In this document: positions 1-9,147 of the stretch, piece after piece
Layout: every line of letters begins with the position of its first letter
Numbering within the stretch: position 1 is the stretch's first letter
Origin: Bog-950 sp035299425
Lineage (GTDB): Bacteria > Bacteroidota > Bacteroidia > Chitinophagales > LD1
Length of the DNA: 64,000 nucleotides
Direction of reading: 5' to 3'
Assembly: GCA_035299425.1 (NCBI GenBank)
Contig: DATGWP010000239.1
Span: 5,863 to 69,862, forward strand
Position numbers and translations under genes: made by a program
The notes under the pieces: model-generated
What the model saw: the letters and a program-made list of their open reading frames with translations, nothing else
Databases searched by the model: none
Told to the model about the DNA's origin: nothing

Positions 1-719
1 CTTCGCATATTGGTTTTGAAAGTGCCGTTGGTAAAGATTGCTGGAACCTTACGCGCAGCATACTTGCCGATAACTCTCCGTATTACGAAAGTGGTATAAA
101 GCTTACCTATACATCGGATAACGGAAAGTTTTTGGCAAGCGGCTTGGTGTTGAATGGCTGGCAACGCATACAAAAGGTAGGCGGCAATTCTTTTCCTTCT
201 TTTGGCTGGCAAATACAAGGCAAACCCAATGATAAAATCCTTATCAACTCGTCTTCTTTTATTGGTACCGATAAACCCGATAGCACGCGTCGAATGCGTT
301 ACTTCCATAACCTTTATGCCATATTTAATGCTACCGGTAAATTAGGCATTACACTCGGTTTTGACATCGGAGCAGAACAAAAAACTAAAGCCGGTAACCA
401 ATACGATTTGTGGTACTCACCGGTATTTATTATCCGCTATGCACCTATCGAAAAATTGGCTATTGCTGCCCGCTTTGAATACTACAGTGATAGAAATGGC
501 GTAATAGTGGCCACCGGTACGCCTAATGGCTTCGAGACTTTTGGCTACTCGGTAAACCTGGATGTAATACCATTTGCAAACGCCATGATACGTATGGAGG
601 GCCGGATGTTTCAAAACAGACTGGATGAAATTTATGAGAAAAGAAACGGTAGCTTTACCAAGGTGAGGCCCAGTGCAGGTTTTTGTTTTGCCTATAGCTT
701 TGCGCACCAATTTAAGTAG
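1..719 (+). CDS. Outer-membrane beta-barrel porin (kdp-linked, bbp2-like), 5' end missing
   Basis: The reading frame is open from base 3, so the gene starts before the window and only about 238 C-terminal residues are visible. The protein has alternating aromatic and polar residues typical of outer-membrane beta strands. It contains the segments GKDCWNLTRS, NSPYYESGIK and LNGWQRIQK, which I recognise from the putative beta-barrel porin family (bbp2/OmpL-like). It ends in an aromatic-rich strand. In Bacteroidota such a porin commonly sits between kdpC and kdpD in the potassium-uptake operon. That fits the kdpD-like start that follows two bases after this stop codon. The role, diffusion of small solutes or ions across the outer membrane, is inferred from the family. 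A TTG at 132 is not a credible start because the homologous sequence continues upstream. Confidence 0.8.
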   Translation, partial: SHIGFESAVGKDCWNLTRSILADNSPYYESGIKLTYTSDNGKFLASGLVLNGWQRIQKVGGNSFPSFGWQIQGKPNDKILINSSSFIGTDKPDSTRRMRYFHNLYAIFNATGKLGITLGFDIGAEQKTKAGNQYDLWYSPVFIIRYAPIEKLAIAARFEYYSDRNGVIVATGTPNGFETFGYSVNLDVIPFANAMIRMEGRMFQNRLDEIYEKRNGSFTKVRPSAGFCFAYSFAHQFK

Positions 720-721
720 CC

Positions 722-841
722 ATGGATGAAGTGCAGAAATCGGCAGAGGAATTTCTTGAGATTATAAATAAGTCGAGGCTGGGAAAGTTCATTTACGCAG
801 GTAACAAAGAGAGTTACTTTACCCCAAATATCGCGAGGTAA
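722..841 (+). pseudogene. kdpD: KdpD N-terminal remnant, truncated by deletion
   Basis: An ATG two bases after the porin stop opens a 39-codon frame. Its first 23 residues (containing SAEEFLEIINKSR and LGKF) match the beginning of Bacteroidota KdpD, the turgor/potassium-sensing histidine kinase. In intact KdpD this segment is followed by a Walker-type AGVGKT motif and several hundred more residues. Here the similarity stops around base 790-800, and the frame runs into the coding sequence of a different kinase read in the wrong frame, ending at the TAA at 839-841. I read this as the left edge of a deletion that removed almost all of kdpD. No functional product is expected. Confidence 0.6.
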
Positions 842-1578
842 AAAGCAACGACATAGTTATTGGCGAATTGATAGTGCTGCATAATGTAACACCTTTCAAG
901 GAACTCGATTCGGCTAAAACCAATTTTCTGGCCACAGTGTCGCATGAGTTGAAAACGCCTATATCTTCTATAAAGATGAGTTTGCAACTTTTAAAAAACG
1001 AAACTAGCGACAATCTGAATGCAGGGCAAATTCAATTGATTGATAGTATTGCTGAAGATGTCGGGCGCCTTTTAAAGATAACCAGCGAGTTGCTAAACAT
1101 GACCCAAATTGAAACCGGCAATATTCAACTTAGCATAGGCCCGGTAGAACCTCAAAAAATTGTACATCTGGCAACAGAAGCGGTGAGTGCGCTCGCGGAG
1201 CAAAAACAAATAAGGTTGCAAGTGTATGAAGATGAAAATTTGCCACCGGTGAGTGCTGATTTAGACAAGAGCGCCTGGGTAATGGTTAATCTGCTGACCA
1301 ATGCTATACGACACGCGCCGGAAAACAGCCAGATTAATATTTCTGTTACCTTGAAGGGAAGACGAATAGAGTTTTTAGTGAAGGACTATGGGGGTGGTAT
1401 AGACGGGAAGTACGTGTCACGGGTGTTTGAACGTTACTTTAAAGTACCTGGTAGTGAAGGCGGCACGGGATTAGGATTAGCTATATGCAAAGAGTTTATA
1501 GAGGCGCAAGGCGGTAGAATTTGGGTAGAAAGTAAACCTGGTGCCGGAGCAACTTTTGGCTTTGAATTAAATAGTTGA
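805..1578 (+). pseudogene. Histidine kinase, catalytic half only (5' truncated)
   Basis: The frame is open from 805 after a TAA at 802-804. It encodes ...LYPKYREVKSNDIVIGEL... leading into a HisKA dimerisation domain with the phosphoacceptor H-box SHELKTPISSIK. A HATPase domain follows, with N-box VMVNLLTNAIRH, G1-like DYGGGID and G2-like GGTGLGLAI. The C-terminal two thirds of a kinase are therefore intact, but the usual membrane or PAS sensor half is missing and no ATG lies ahead of the H-box. The possible starts are TTG codons, for example at 868. In Bacteroidota kdp loci a second histidine kinase often follows kdpD, so the gene is probably the survivor of a deletion joining kdpD to this kinase. 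It might still be translated from a TTG as a soluble kinase, but I favour a decayed gene. Confidence 0.6.
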
Positions 1579-1625
1579 TAATTTTTGAAAGCACTGTAGG
1601 AACGAAACTTTGACCCGGGTTCTTT

Positions 1626-4142
1626 TCAATAATCGTAAATATGTTCAACGGTAGTTTTAGTATCCTTGCAGTGGTGTATAAATGGCAGTAGCTGGCTAAC
1701 CGGTAGCAGGTATAGCTGGCGCTGAATGCTGCTATTGGTAACTATGGCCGAGGTATAAAGTAATTCGGTGCCGGGGAAAACGATAGCCTGGCCTTGATTA
1801 ACTATAACAGATACGGTGATGGTGTGATTACCGCCTATTTCTTCAATCGCTATTTGCTTATCGGCTAATTGTGGTATGGTTTCATTAAATACATCCCATC
1901 TGCCAATGGCGAGTATCTTTCTATCGCCTTGTTGTTTTACAATTTTTAGGTGCGCGGTTTGTGCCACGGAATCCTGCAAGGAGGCGAGGACATAAATATC
2001 TGTAACCGGTGGCTCGTAGCTATGTTTTGCGCCCCACTCAATTACGCGCGAGTAAAATGCTTTGAAGGAAAATTCGAGGGTAAAGAAAAGGGTGCGTTCC
2101 CACTTACGTAGAAAACCGCCACCGGAAGTGTCTGAAACGGCCCATACTTTTTTAACCCAGGGCAGAAATTTGAACTCATACCAGGGCTGGTGATAAATAA
2201 CATCGCTGTAAGCGCGCTGGGCTTGTATGATTATTTTTTCCTGCGAGGAAATGTTTTTAGTAGCAAAGAGGTTGAAAAACCTACCTACCGTATTTTCGTA
2301 CAAAGACTTTATGCAGTATTCTACGGTTACACTTACGCCAATAATCTTCAACATGGTTTTGTATTCCTTGTTTTCAGGATATGCTTTAGATGTGAGTTTA
2401 AGCGAACGGTCGTAGAGTTTCCAGTATTCGTTAACAGAGGCATAGAAAGGAAAGGCCGAAGGGTTTTTGCCGCTTTCTAAATAGTCGGCATATTCCTTAG
2501 GGTTAAATACCAAATACCACTCGGGCACGGTAAGCAAGGTTTGTTCTTCGGGGCGGAAATAGCCTTTTATATTGTTTCTTTCATGTTCAATACTGCCCCT
2601 CATGCCGGGGTTGTACTTATCCAATAGTTTATTGGTAAACCGGTGGTTGGGGTCAACTCTTTTCTTTACTTCAAAATATTTGTCGGCGTTTGGATAACCT
2701 TTTTCAAATTGGGCTACGGTGGCATGCGGCTGATAGGGCAAATACCAGGTGCCCTGCTCGCTGATAACGGCATCGGTCATTTCCTGTGTCCACTGCTTTA
2801 CTTTTTCTTTTGCTTTGGCATCGGTGCCTTGCTGGTAGTATATTACATAGGCAAAAACCTCGCGGGGCGCCCACGATAGATAAGATTCTGTATCGGGCAA
2901 GGCGTGGCGCAACGATACGTTAACTACGTTTACACGATAGCGGTTGAAGATGTCGCGCATTTTAGGTGTAAAGGAGTTTATGTTCTGAACCGGAATAAAA
3001 TACTCCTGCAATACGTAGGTTTTGTCGCCGCTATTAATGGGTTCCAGTTGGCGGACATCGTAGCTGGCTTCGTAATTGCGCCATAGTACTTTGTGCTGGC
3101 TGTAGTAAAAAGGATCGACCAAGCACTTGCGGAACCATTTGCCGAACCTGCCCCAGGAAACTATTTTAACCAACTTTGATTCGAGCCAGTACCTGCCATC
3201 TCCCAAATTAATTCGCGCGGTATCGGTTACGGGGTTGTTGGTTACGCTCCACGAAATACTGTTTATTTCATCGTAGTGCGGTGGATAGAGGTCTCCATTT
3301 TGAAAGATGACGTTTGCGCTGTCCCGTATTTGCCGGTTAAAGTAAGTGTAGTAATCTTCTGCTTTTACTATTTCGCATTTGCGCTGCACTTTTACATTAT
3401 CGGCTAGCTGCAATGTGGCCTCAACAATTACGCCTATGCCCCCATAGCCGCCGATAGCGGCGTTAAACAGGTCGCTGTTAGTTTCGCGGTTGGCTGTAAC
3501 TACCTCGCCCGATGCAAGCACTAATTTGATTTGCTGTACAGATGAAATAACCGGCCCATGGCCAATATACCTGCCGTGGCAGTTGACAGATATAGCCCCG
3601 CCTACGGTAAAATCGGCATACGTCTGCATGATTTTTACCGATAAATTATAAGGATCGATAGCGCGCTGAATATCGCGCCACCTGATGCCCGGCTGAACGG
3701 TGATTTGTTTGCTGACGGTATCCAACGAAATTATTTTGTTGAATTGGGTCATATCAAAATGCAGGCTATGCTCGAAGGCGGTTTGCCCGCCCATGCTAAA
3801 TTTGCCACCGCCTATAGATATGGGCCCGGTGGAGGTTTTGATGGCTTCTGCTATTTCTTCTACGGTGCGCGGTTGCATAATACTATCTACCTGTATAGAA
3901 TTGAGGCGGGTAATATCGTTGATGTGCCGGTTGGTTAAAGTTTTGTTGAATTCACTATCGCCGGCAGTTTTAATAACCACCACCATGCAAAAAACAAACA
4001 GCAGCAAGCCATAAAAAACAACAGCTAATGGTTTTTTGCTGTGAATGAATGTAAGCGCTGCTTTTAGAAAGCGCGCTACACGGTTTGCAACAAATAATAG
4101 CAAGGTTAAAACTGACCGAAGTAGGGAGCGGACTTTTTTCAT
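1626..4142 (-). CDS. Membrane-anchored FAD-binding (PCMH-type) oxidoreductase with long extra C-terminal domain
   Basis: This 838-residue protein has a basic N-terminus and one hydrophobic segment at about residues 38-62, suggesting an inner-membrane anchor. Residues about 90-260 form a PCMH-type FAD-binding domain of the vanillyl-alcohol oxidase family. Diagnostic segments are ISIGGGKFSMGG, the flavin-loop-like GGAISVNCHGRYIGHG and AAIGGYGGIGVI. The GGAISVNCHG motif resembles sugar-lactone oxidases such as L-gulonolactone or D-arabinono-lactone oxidase. The oxidase part appears to end near residue 515 (DPNHRFTNKLLDKY). About 320 further residues, starting with a WYLVFNPKEYADYL segment, are not part of ordinary members of the family and I do not recognise them. 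The downstream methyltransferase-like gene's start is not linked by overlap, but that gene lies 23 bases upstream on the same strand, so the two probably form an operon. The substrate is unknown. Confidence 0.75.
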   Translation of the reverse strand: MKKVRSLLRSVLTLLLFVANRVARFLKAALTFIHSKKPLAVVFYGLLLFVFCMVVVIKTAGDSEFNKTLTNRHINDITRLNSIQVDSIMQPRTVEEIAEAIKTSTGPISIGGGKFSMGGQTAFEHSLHFDMTQFNKIISLDTVSKQITVQPGIRWRDIQRAIDPYNLSVKIMQTYADFTVGGAISVNCHGRYIGHGPVISSVQQIKLVLASGEVVTANRETNSDLFNAAIGGYGGIGVIVEATLQLADNVKVQRKCEIVKAEDYYTYFNRQIRDSANVIFQNGDLYPPHYDEINSISWSVTNNPVTDTARINLGDGRYWLESKLVKIVSWGRFGKWFRKCLVDPFYYSQHKVLWRNYEASYDVRQLEPINSGDKTYVLQEYFIPVQNINSFTPKMRDIFNRYRVNVVNVSLRHALPDTESYLSWAPREVFAYVIYYQQGTDAKAKEKVKQWTQEMTDAVISEQGTWYLPYQPHATVAQFEKGYPNADKYFEVKKRVDPNHRFTNKLLDKYNPGMRGSIEHERNNIKGYFRPEEQTLLTVPEWYLVFNPKEYADYLESGKNPSAFPFYASVNEYWKLYDRSLKLTSKAYPENKEYKTMLKIIGVSVTVEYCIKSLYENTVGRFFNLFATKNISSQEKIIIQAQRAYSDVIYHQPWYEFKFLPWVKKVWAVSDTSGGGFLRKWERTLFFTLEFSFKAFYSRVIEWGAKHSYEPPVTDIYVLASLQDSVAQTAHLKIVKQQGDRKILAIGRWDVFNETIPQLADKQIAIEEIGGNHTITVSVIVNQGQAIVFPGTELLYTSAIVTNSSIQRQLYLLPVSQLLPFIHHCKDTKTTVEHIYDY

Positions 4143-4165
4143 TAGTGGGGTGGGGGAGTAGCCGG

Positions 4166-5107
4166 TTAAACTTTAGTAAATAGCATTAAGGCATTTTTGG
4201 TAGGGTCGCCTTGCTGAAACAGGGTGCGTTTGTCAAATTTAAACCCGAGGTTTTCTACAAAGCCGCAAATAAAGTTCAGCGAATAAAAGTTCCGTATTTC
4301 GCTTTGGTTATACTCCCACGTTTCTTTTGTGCCAAGGTTGAATACATCGTGCGCAAGAGCTACTAAGGTTTTTTGATCTTCCGTATCGCAATCGTGGTCG
4401 CGCAGTATTAATTTTCCGCCCGGCCTGAGTGTGTCGCGAACAGAAGAAATAAAAGGTGTGCGAAGATCAAGGGGGCAATGGTGGAAGCCAATGTAAACGG
4501 TTACAAGATCAAGGCTTTCTTTGGGTATAATATCGGCATACTTTGTTTTGTAGGATGCCAAAGGAATGTATTTAGCACCTATAGATATCTGGCCGCGGTC
4601 GAACATTTCTGTAATGGCATAGCCCGGCTCTTTACCATCGGCATAATACCTGTTGCCGGTAATGTTTACTTTTTCTTCCAGGTAATCTAAATATCTGCCT
4701 GAAGAGCCTATCTCTAAATAGCCGTTGTAGGTTCCACCCTGGCCTAAAAGGATAAGGGTTTCCCTCGCCATTTCGTCTTTCTGTTTTAGCAGTGCGGGTA
4801 TCTGATAACGAAAAGTGGAAAACGCAGGTGATACTTTATGTAAGCTGGACTGGACTTCGAGATAGACTTGTTGGTCATCGGCTGACTTATGCGATGCATC
4901 ATCTATCAGTTTATGCATATCCTGCTCAGGGTATAGCGTGAATACATTTTTAAGGAACCCGAAAAAATTATTCTTCAATTGGCTGTTGGAGTAAATATGC
5001 CTGAAATTGCTACGGGCTGTGGTAAATGCATTTGCTGCGCCGAATGAAAAAGCGCGGGCAGCGGCGGCAACCAATAATATTGTTTTTATAAAGTCACTTC
5101 TACGCAT
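4166..5107 (-). CDS. Class I SAM-dependent methyltransferase with export-like N-terminus
   Basis: The 313-residue product has a methyltransferase core: motif I YLEIGSSGRYLDYL at about residues 130-143, a post-motif segment LDLVTVYIGFHHCP near 199-212, and LRPGGKLILRDHD near 228-240, which is the usual strand-4/5 region. Unusually, it begins with MRRSDF followed by a hydrophobic alanine-rich stretch (residues about 8-28) that resembles a signal peptide or Tat-like leader. S-adenosylmethionine is cytoplasmic, so this segment more likely anchors the enzyme on the inner face of the membrane, or the gene has been mis-started. The next in-frame ATG is too far downstream to rescue this. It is the first gene of a probable two-gene unit with the FAD oxidase 23 bases downstream. 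The methyl acceptor is unknown. Confidence 0.7.
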   Translation of the reverse strand: MRRSDFIKTILLVAAAARAFSFGAANAFTTARSNFRHIYSNSQLKNNFFGFLKNVFTLYPEQDMHKLIDDASHKSADDQQVYLEVQSSLHKVSPAFSTFRYQIPALLKQKDEMARETLILLGQGGTYNGYLEIGSSGRYLDYLEEKVNITGNRYYADGKEPGYAITEMFDRGQISIGAKYIPLASYKTKYADIIPKESLDLVTVYIGFHHCPLDLRTPFISSVRDTLRPGGKLILRDHDCDTEDQKTLVALAHDVFNLGTKETWEYNQSEIRNFYSLNFICGFVENLGFKFDKRTLFQQGDPTKNALMLFTKV

Positions 5108-5263
5108 AGCAGTTTTTTACTGAACCATTTTTATCCTTTAGACTGGCTTAAAGATAAATGTAATAATAAACTTATAGCAATGTGCCTGATGCAGGCAGCC
5201 GCTTTGTTTAAGTGCGGAAAGTAGACATTGCGGGTTGCAAGGTGGCAGAGATATACTAGTAGT

Positions 5264-5326
5264 GTAGCCTTCAAGGTCGACTTATCGAACTTTTATAGTG
5301 ACATTCAATTGGTTAGTTTTTATCAA
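5264..5326. repeat. Dispersed repeat, copy D (right block only)
   Basis: These 63 bases align without gaps to 26424-26486 (copy B), with about 54 identical bases by hand count, and to the corresponding part of copy A at 14.2 kb. The core reads AAGGTCGA, CTTA, TCGAACTTTT. It can fold into a short stem with one bulged A. Relative to the other copies, changes in this copy are partly compensated by G-U pairing. The left block and the EcoRI-like hairpin of the other copies are missing here. It marks the left edge of the surface-protein region. Confidence 0.7.
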
Positions 5327-5710
5327 AGCAACTTCACTTGACAATATGCTGCGACCTGCCTTTGGACTTCATAAAGCATTCACACCTTAGCTTCTTCTGT
5401 AAATCAATTAAGCAAAATAGATAGGGCAAATAGCAATAAATTATTACGCCCTCTTACAACTATATACCAACCTAAAGCATCAGATTTATTTAAGAGTAAA
5501 AGCACATTGATTTAACCTTATACAATCAGGCAGTAGATGTTTTTGGATAGTAGACCACATATTCCGTTACAGCAGGTAGCTACACTAATAAAAAGGCTAT
5601 TCGCAACAAACAACGTATTGGTAAAAAGAGCCGCTGCCCTTTCATTTAACATTATGCCAGCTTGCTGTTTTTTTATATGTGCTGCGCTTAATAATACTTT
5701 ATCAATCAAT

Positions 5711-5744
5711 AAAAGCCCGGAATGTTTTCGGGCTTTTGCATTTT
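5711..5744 (+). terminator. Hairpin terminator
   Basis: A perfect nine-base stem (AAAAGCCCG at 5711-5719 with CGGGCTTTT at 5729-5737) is followed by GCATTTT. This has the form of an intrinsic terminator. It lies just upstream of the SprB-like gene, with no recognisable gene ending before it, so it may isolate that gene from upstream transcription or act as an attenuator in its leader. Confidence 0.6.
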
Positions 5745-5760
5745 AAATACGGCAATTGTT

Positions 5761-8700
5761 ATGAATTTTAGAAAAATAGAAATAGTACGCTTAATATTTA
5801 CTCTGCTGGCAATAAGCCCGCTGGTTACACCTGTTACGGCTCAGGTGGTAATTAATGAGGTAATGCATTACCCATCTACGGCACAAGGCATAGTAGCCAG
5901 TGGAACGGAGTATGTAGAATTGTTTAACACTAATCCCTGCCAGGCTGTAGATATAAGTTGTTTTATATTAGGGTGTGCAGATAACGATGGAGGTATTGTA
6001 AACAATGCCGGTAGTATTGTTATTCCATTTGGTACAGTGATCCCTCCTTATGGTCATTACGTAATCGGAACTTCGTCCTCATCTGCTAACCCCGCATCTG
6101 TTGATTTTAAAACTAATACTAACACGGGTAATTATTGTACGGTTGGTAATTTTGTATTGGCCAATGGCGATGGCTGGGTAGCGCTATACAACGCAAGCGG
6201 CATACCGGTAGATGCATTGTACTGGACTGTTAGTGCAGGTGAAGCAAATAAGGTAGGTACCGATACTGACTTTGACGACAACCCCTGTACACCCCCTACT
6301 GTAGCTAACTGTGTGGCTATATCAACCACCTTGCCTTCGGCAAAGCAGATATTTCAGAACTACCCCTCAGCAATTAGTTATATAGGCCAATATGTAAATG
6401 CTAATACTATTAGTAGAATACCCGATGGCGGTACCTGGACACGCGTTGTTGCCCCATCTATAAACGATGCCACAGTGGGTAACTGTAACGGAGGTACTTG
6501 CCTTACCCCAAGCGGCATAACATTTACAGCAACCAAAGTTAACCCTACCTGTGCTGGCAGCAATGGTAGTATTACAATAAGTGTTACCCCGGCTGGCAAC
6601 GCAACCTATAACTGGAGCGCCAATGCAAACACCGGCAATGCAGCCACTGCATCTAACCTTAATACGGGCACCTATTCTGTTACCATTACACAAAACGGTT
6701 GCACCAAAGACACCTCCATAACTCTTACCGCCCCTTCAAATCTTGCTTTAGTTATCAGCAACCCGGTAAACCCCACTTGCGCAGGTAATGATGGTTCATT
6801 AACTGTAGCGCTTTCAGGAGGCAGCGGTCCATACACTATCACGGTAGATACAGGTAGTTCATCGTACAATTTTACAAGCCCTGTTGCTGGTCAAATCAAT
6901 CAGGGCAACCTGCCAGCCGGCACTATCAGCATCAGCGTTATAGACGGTAGTGGCTGTACCGCCAGTGCCAGCACAACACTTACTGCACCGGCCAACTGTT
7001 GTAACCTGTCGCTATCGGCGGCTGTGGTACAACCTACCTGTGGCCAAAGTAACGGAAGTATTTCTGTTACTCCACAGAGCGGCTCAAGCAGCTACAGCTA
7101 CAATTGGGCTGGCGGGCAAAGTACAAATGCGGTAACCGGTGTGGCCGCTGGCATTTACCAACTAACCTTAACCGATAACAGCACAGCCAACTGTTTTATA
7201 GATACATCTTTTACGCTAAACTCTAATAGCTCGTTAACAATAACTATCAGTAATGTGGTAAACCCTACCTGTGCCGGCAACAATGGTTCATTAACTGTAG
7301 CGCTTTCAGGAGGCAGCGGGCCATACACAATTACGGTTGATACTGGCAGCGCATCGTATAATTTTACCAGCCCGGTAGCAGGCCAGGTTAATCAGGGCAA
7401 CCTGCCAGCCGGCACTATCAGCATTAACGTTGTAGATGGTGGGGGCTGTACTGCCAGTGCCAGCACAACTCTTACTGCTCCGGCCAACTGTTGTACATTT
7501 ACCGTATCTGCCAATAGTACACAACCGGGCTGCGGTACAGCAAACGGCAGTATAAGCCTTACAGTAAGTGGCGGCTCTGGCAATTACGCGTATAGCTGGA
7601 GCAATGGGCAAAGCACAGCTTCACTATCTGCCCTGCAGGCAGGTACATACCAGGTTACCATTACCGATAATGCTTTTGCCGGTTGCACACGCGATACGTT
7701 GTTTACACTATCCAACCCCAACAGCCCTGCTATTAACACACTAAACCTGGTGCAGGAAACTTGTCAGGGCACCAGCGATGGTAGTATAACAATAGTTGCT
7801 TCGGGTGGTTCTGGCTCACTATCTTATCAATGGAGTGCTAACGCTGCTACCGGTAACTTGGCCACGGCTGCTAACCTTACCGCCGGCCAGTACTATTTTA
7901 CAGTTACCGATGCTGCCAATTGCCAAACCAGTGGCAGTGCAACTATACAAAGTGGTATTTGCTGTAATCTGCAAATTGCTGTAAACGCAACGCCTACTAC
8001 CTGCGGGTTCAGCAATGGAGATATATCTGTACAGGCTATTAACGGCAGCACACCTTATAACTATGCACTTAAACCCGGCCCACTGCAACCCAATAGCTTC
8101 TTTGATCAGCTACCAGCGGGCTCTTATGAAGTACTGGTAGTTGACAACAACGGCTGTGCAGATTCTGTCAGTATAACAGTAGCTGGCAGCACCAATACGC
8201 TTGCTATAGCGTTTACTACAACCGGTGTATCGTGCAATGGTGGTGCAGATGGCACAGTAGCCAGTACTGTTACTGGAGGCAGTCCGCTTTATAGCTATGC
8301 CTGGAGCAACGGAAGTACCAACAGTACTATTAGCGCAGTTTCGGCAGGGCAGTACATTGTTAGTGTAACAGATAACGATGGGTGTAGTGTAACAGGCACA
8401 GCAGCTGTTTCGCAACCAGCACCGCTTGTTGTTACGCTTGGTAATGATACGTCTATCTGCACAGGCAACCAGTTGAATATTGAAGCGCCTGCAGGCTATC
8501 AGGCATATAGTTGGAGTAATGGTGAAACCGGCAACCAGATACAGGTAAGCACAACAGGCCTGTACACCCTAACCATTACCAATAGCAACAACTGTTCTGC
8601 ATCTGCTTCTGTAAACATTAATGTGGCTATACCTGTAAAACCGGACTTAGGTAGCGATATAAGTGTAATCGAAGGGGAAAGTACTTTGCTATCGGCAACC

Positions 8701-9147
8701 AACATATCTGGCGCAAATGGAACCTACCTTTGGGCTCCTGCACAAACATTAAGCTGTAGTAACTGCAGTGCGCCAGTAGCTACACCAGCTACAAATACAT
8801 TTTACACACTACTGTATATAGATGGCAATAATTGTACAACCGGCGATACCATACTGGTTAATGTAACGCCGGTTGGTAGTGTATTTTATCCTACAGCATT
8901 CAGCCCCAATGGAGATGGCAATAATGATACCTACCGTGTACTGGGTGCCAGCCCAAAATTTTTCAGGTTGAAAATTTTTAACCGCTGGGGCGAACTGGTA
9001 TTTGAAAGCAGTAACATAAACGATGAATGGGATGGTATCTATAAAGGGTTACCGCAACCTATGGCTGTATATGTTTATTCATCCACAGTAACCCTTCAAA
9101 ACAACCAAACCCGCGACTATAAAGGAAGCATAACATTATTACGATGA
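5761..9147 (+). CDS. T9SS-exported SprB-repeat protein with lamin-tail domain and gliding-associated C-terminal domain
   Basis: I chose the ATG at 5761 because it gives a clean signal peptide (MNFRKIEIVR, hydrophobic core, ending VTAQ). The mature 1.1-thousand-residue protein begins with a lamin-tail-like domain (VVINEVMHYP...EYVELFN, about residues 29-180). A long array of SprB-like repeats follows, with the recurring patterns PTCxGSNGSI, GGSGPYTITV and GTYxVTITD. The C-terminus (FYPTAFSPNGDGNNDTYRV, IFNRWGELVF, DEWDGIYKG) is the gliding-motility-associated/type B T9SS sorting domain. The protein is therefore expected on the cell surface, as an adhesin or matrix protein. Two SprB units are near-duplicates at DNA level (about 6768-7010 and 7253-7495). 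The gene overlaps the next one by four bases (ATGA), so the two are co-transcribed. An adhesive or gliding role is inference. Confidence 0.9.
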   Translation: MNFRKIEIVRLIFTLLAISPLVTPVTAQVVINEVMHYPSTAQGIVASGTEYVELFNTNPCQAVDISCFILGCADNDGGIVNNAGSIVIPFGTVIPPYGHYVIGTSSSSANPASVDFKTNTNTGNYCTVGNFVLANGDGWVALYNASGIPVDALYWTVSAGEANKVGTDTDFDDNPCTPPTVANCVAISTTLPSAKQIFQNYPSAISYIGQYVNANTISRIPDGGTWTRVVAPSINDATVGNCNGGTCLTPSGITFTATKVNPTCAGSNGSITISVTPAGNATYNWSANANTGNAATASNLNTGTYSVTITQNGCTKDTSITLTAPSNLALVISNPVNPTCAGNDGSLTVALSGGSGPYTITVDTGSSSYNFTSPVAGQINQGNLPAGTISISVIDGSGCTASASTTLTAPANCCNLSLSAAVVQPTCGQSNGSISVTPQSGSSSYSYNWAGGQSTNAVTGVAAGIYQLTLTDNSTANCFIDTSFTLNSNSSLTITISNVVNPTCAGNNGSLTVALSGGSGPYTITVDTGSASYNFTSPVAGQVNQGNLPAGTISINVVDGGGCTASASTTLTAPANCCTFTVSANSTQPGCGTANGSISLTVSGGSGNYAYSWSNGQSTASLSALQAGTYQVTITDNAFAGCTRDTLFTLSNPNSPAINTLNLVQETCQGTSDGSITIVASGGSGSLSYQWSANAATGNLATAANLTAGQYYFTVTDAANCQTSGSATIQSGICCNLQIAVNATPTTCGFSNGDISVQAINGSTPYNYALKPGPLQPNSFFDQLPAGSYEVLVVDNNGCADSVSITVAGSTNTLAIAFTTTGVSCNGGADGTVASTVTGGSPLYSYAWSNGSTNSTISAVSAGQYIVSVTDNDGCSVTGTAAVSQPAPLVVTLGNDTSICTGNQLNIEAPAGYQAYSWSNGETGNQIQVSTTGLYTLTITNSNNCSASASVNINVAIPVKPDLGSDISVIEGESTLLSATNISGANGTYLWAPAQTLSCSNCSAPVATPATNTFYTLLYIDGNNCTTGDTILVNVTPVGSVFYPTAFSPNGDGNNDTYRVLGASPKFFRLKIFNRWGELVFESSNINDEWDGIYKGLPQPMAVYVYSSTVTLQNNQTRDYKGSITLLR
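6768..7495 (+). repeat. Near-identical internal duplication of a SprB-like unit
   Basis: About 240 bases beginning at 6768 recur beginning at 7253, including long identical runs around GTAGCGCTTTCAGGAGGC and CAACCTGCCAGCCGGCACT. Both encode the same domain pair ending in ANCC. Most differences are third-position changes. The copies could recombine and change the number of repeats in the surface protein. Confidence 0.7.

Larger units (their letters stand above)
5108..5760. other. Intergenic region with one repeat copy and a terminator-like hairpin
   Basis: This 653-base stretch separates the divergent methyltransferase (minus) and SprB-like gene (plus). It holds repeat copy D (5264-5326) and a hairpin at 5711-5737. 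Short open frames here, such as one from 5537 that reads straight through the hairpin, have no recognisable protein features and I consider them non-coding. I see no RNA gene in it. Confidence 0.5.

Noticed and set aside
5264..5310. A degenerate tRNA in the right block of the repeat (TATCGAAC resembles an antisense T loop)
   Set aside because: The flanking bases do not form a T stem, and no D or anticodon arms could be found. The short AAGGTCGA/TCGAACCTT stem explains the sequence better.
5537..5746. A 69-codon frame before the SprB-like gene
   Set aside because: It runs through a terminator hairpin and has no conserved features.
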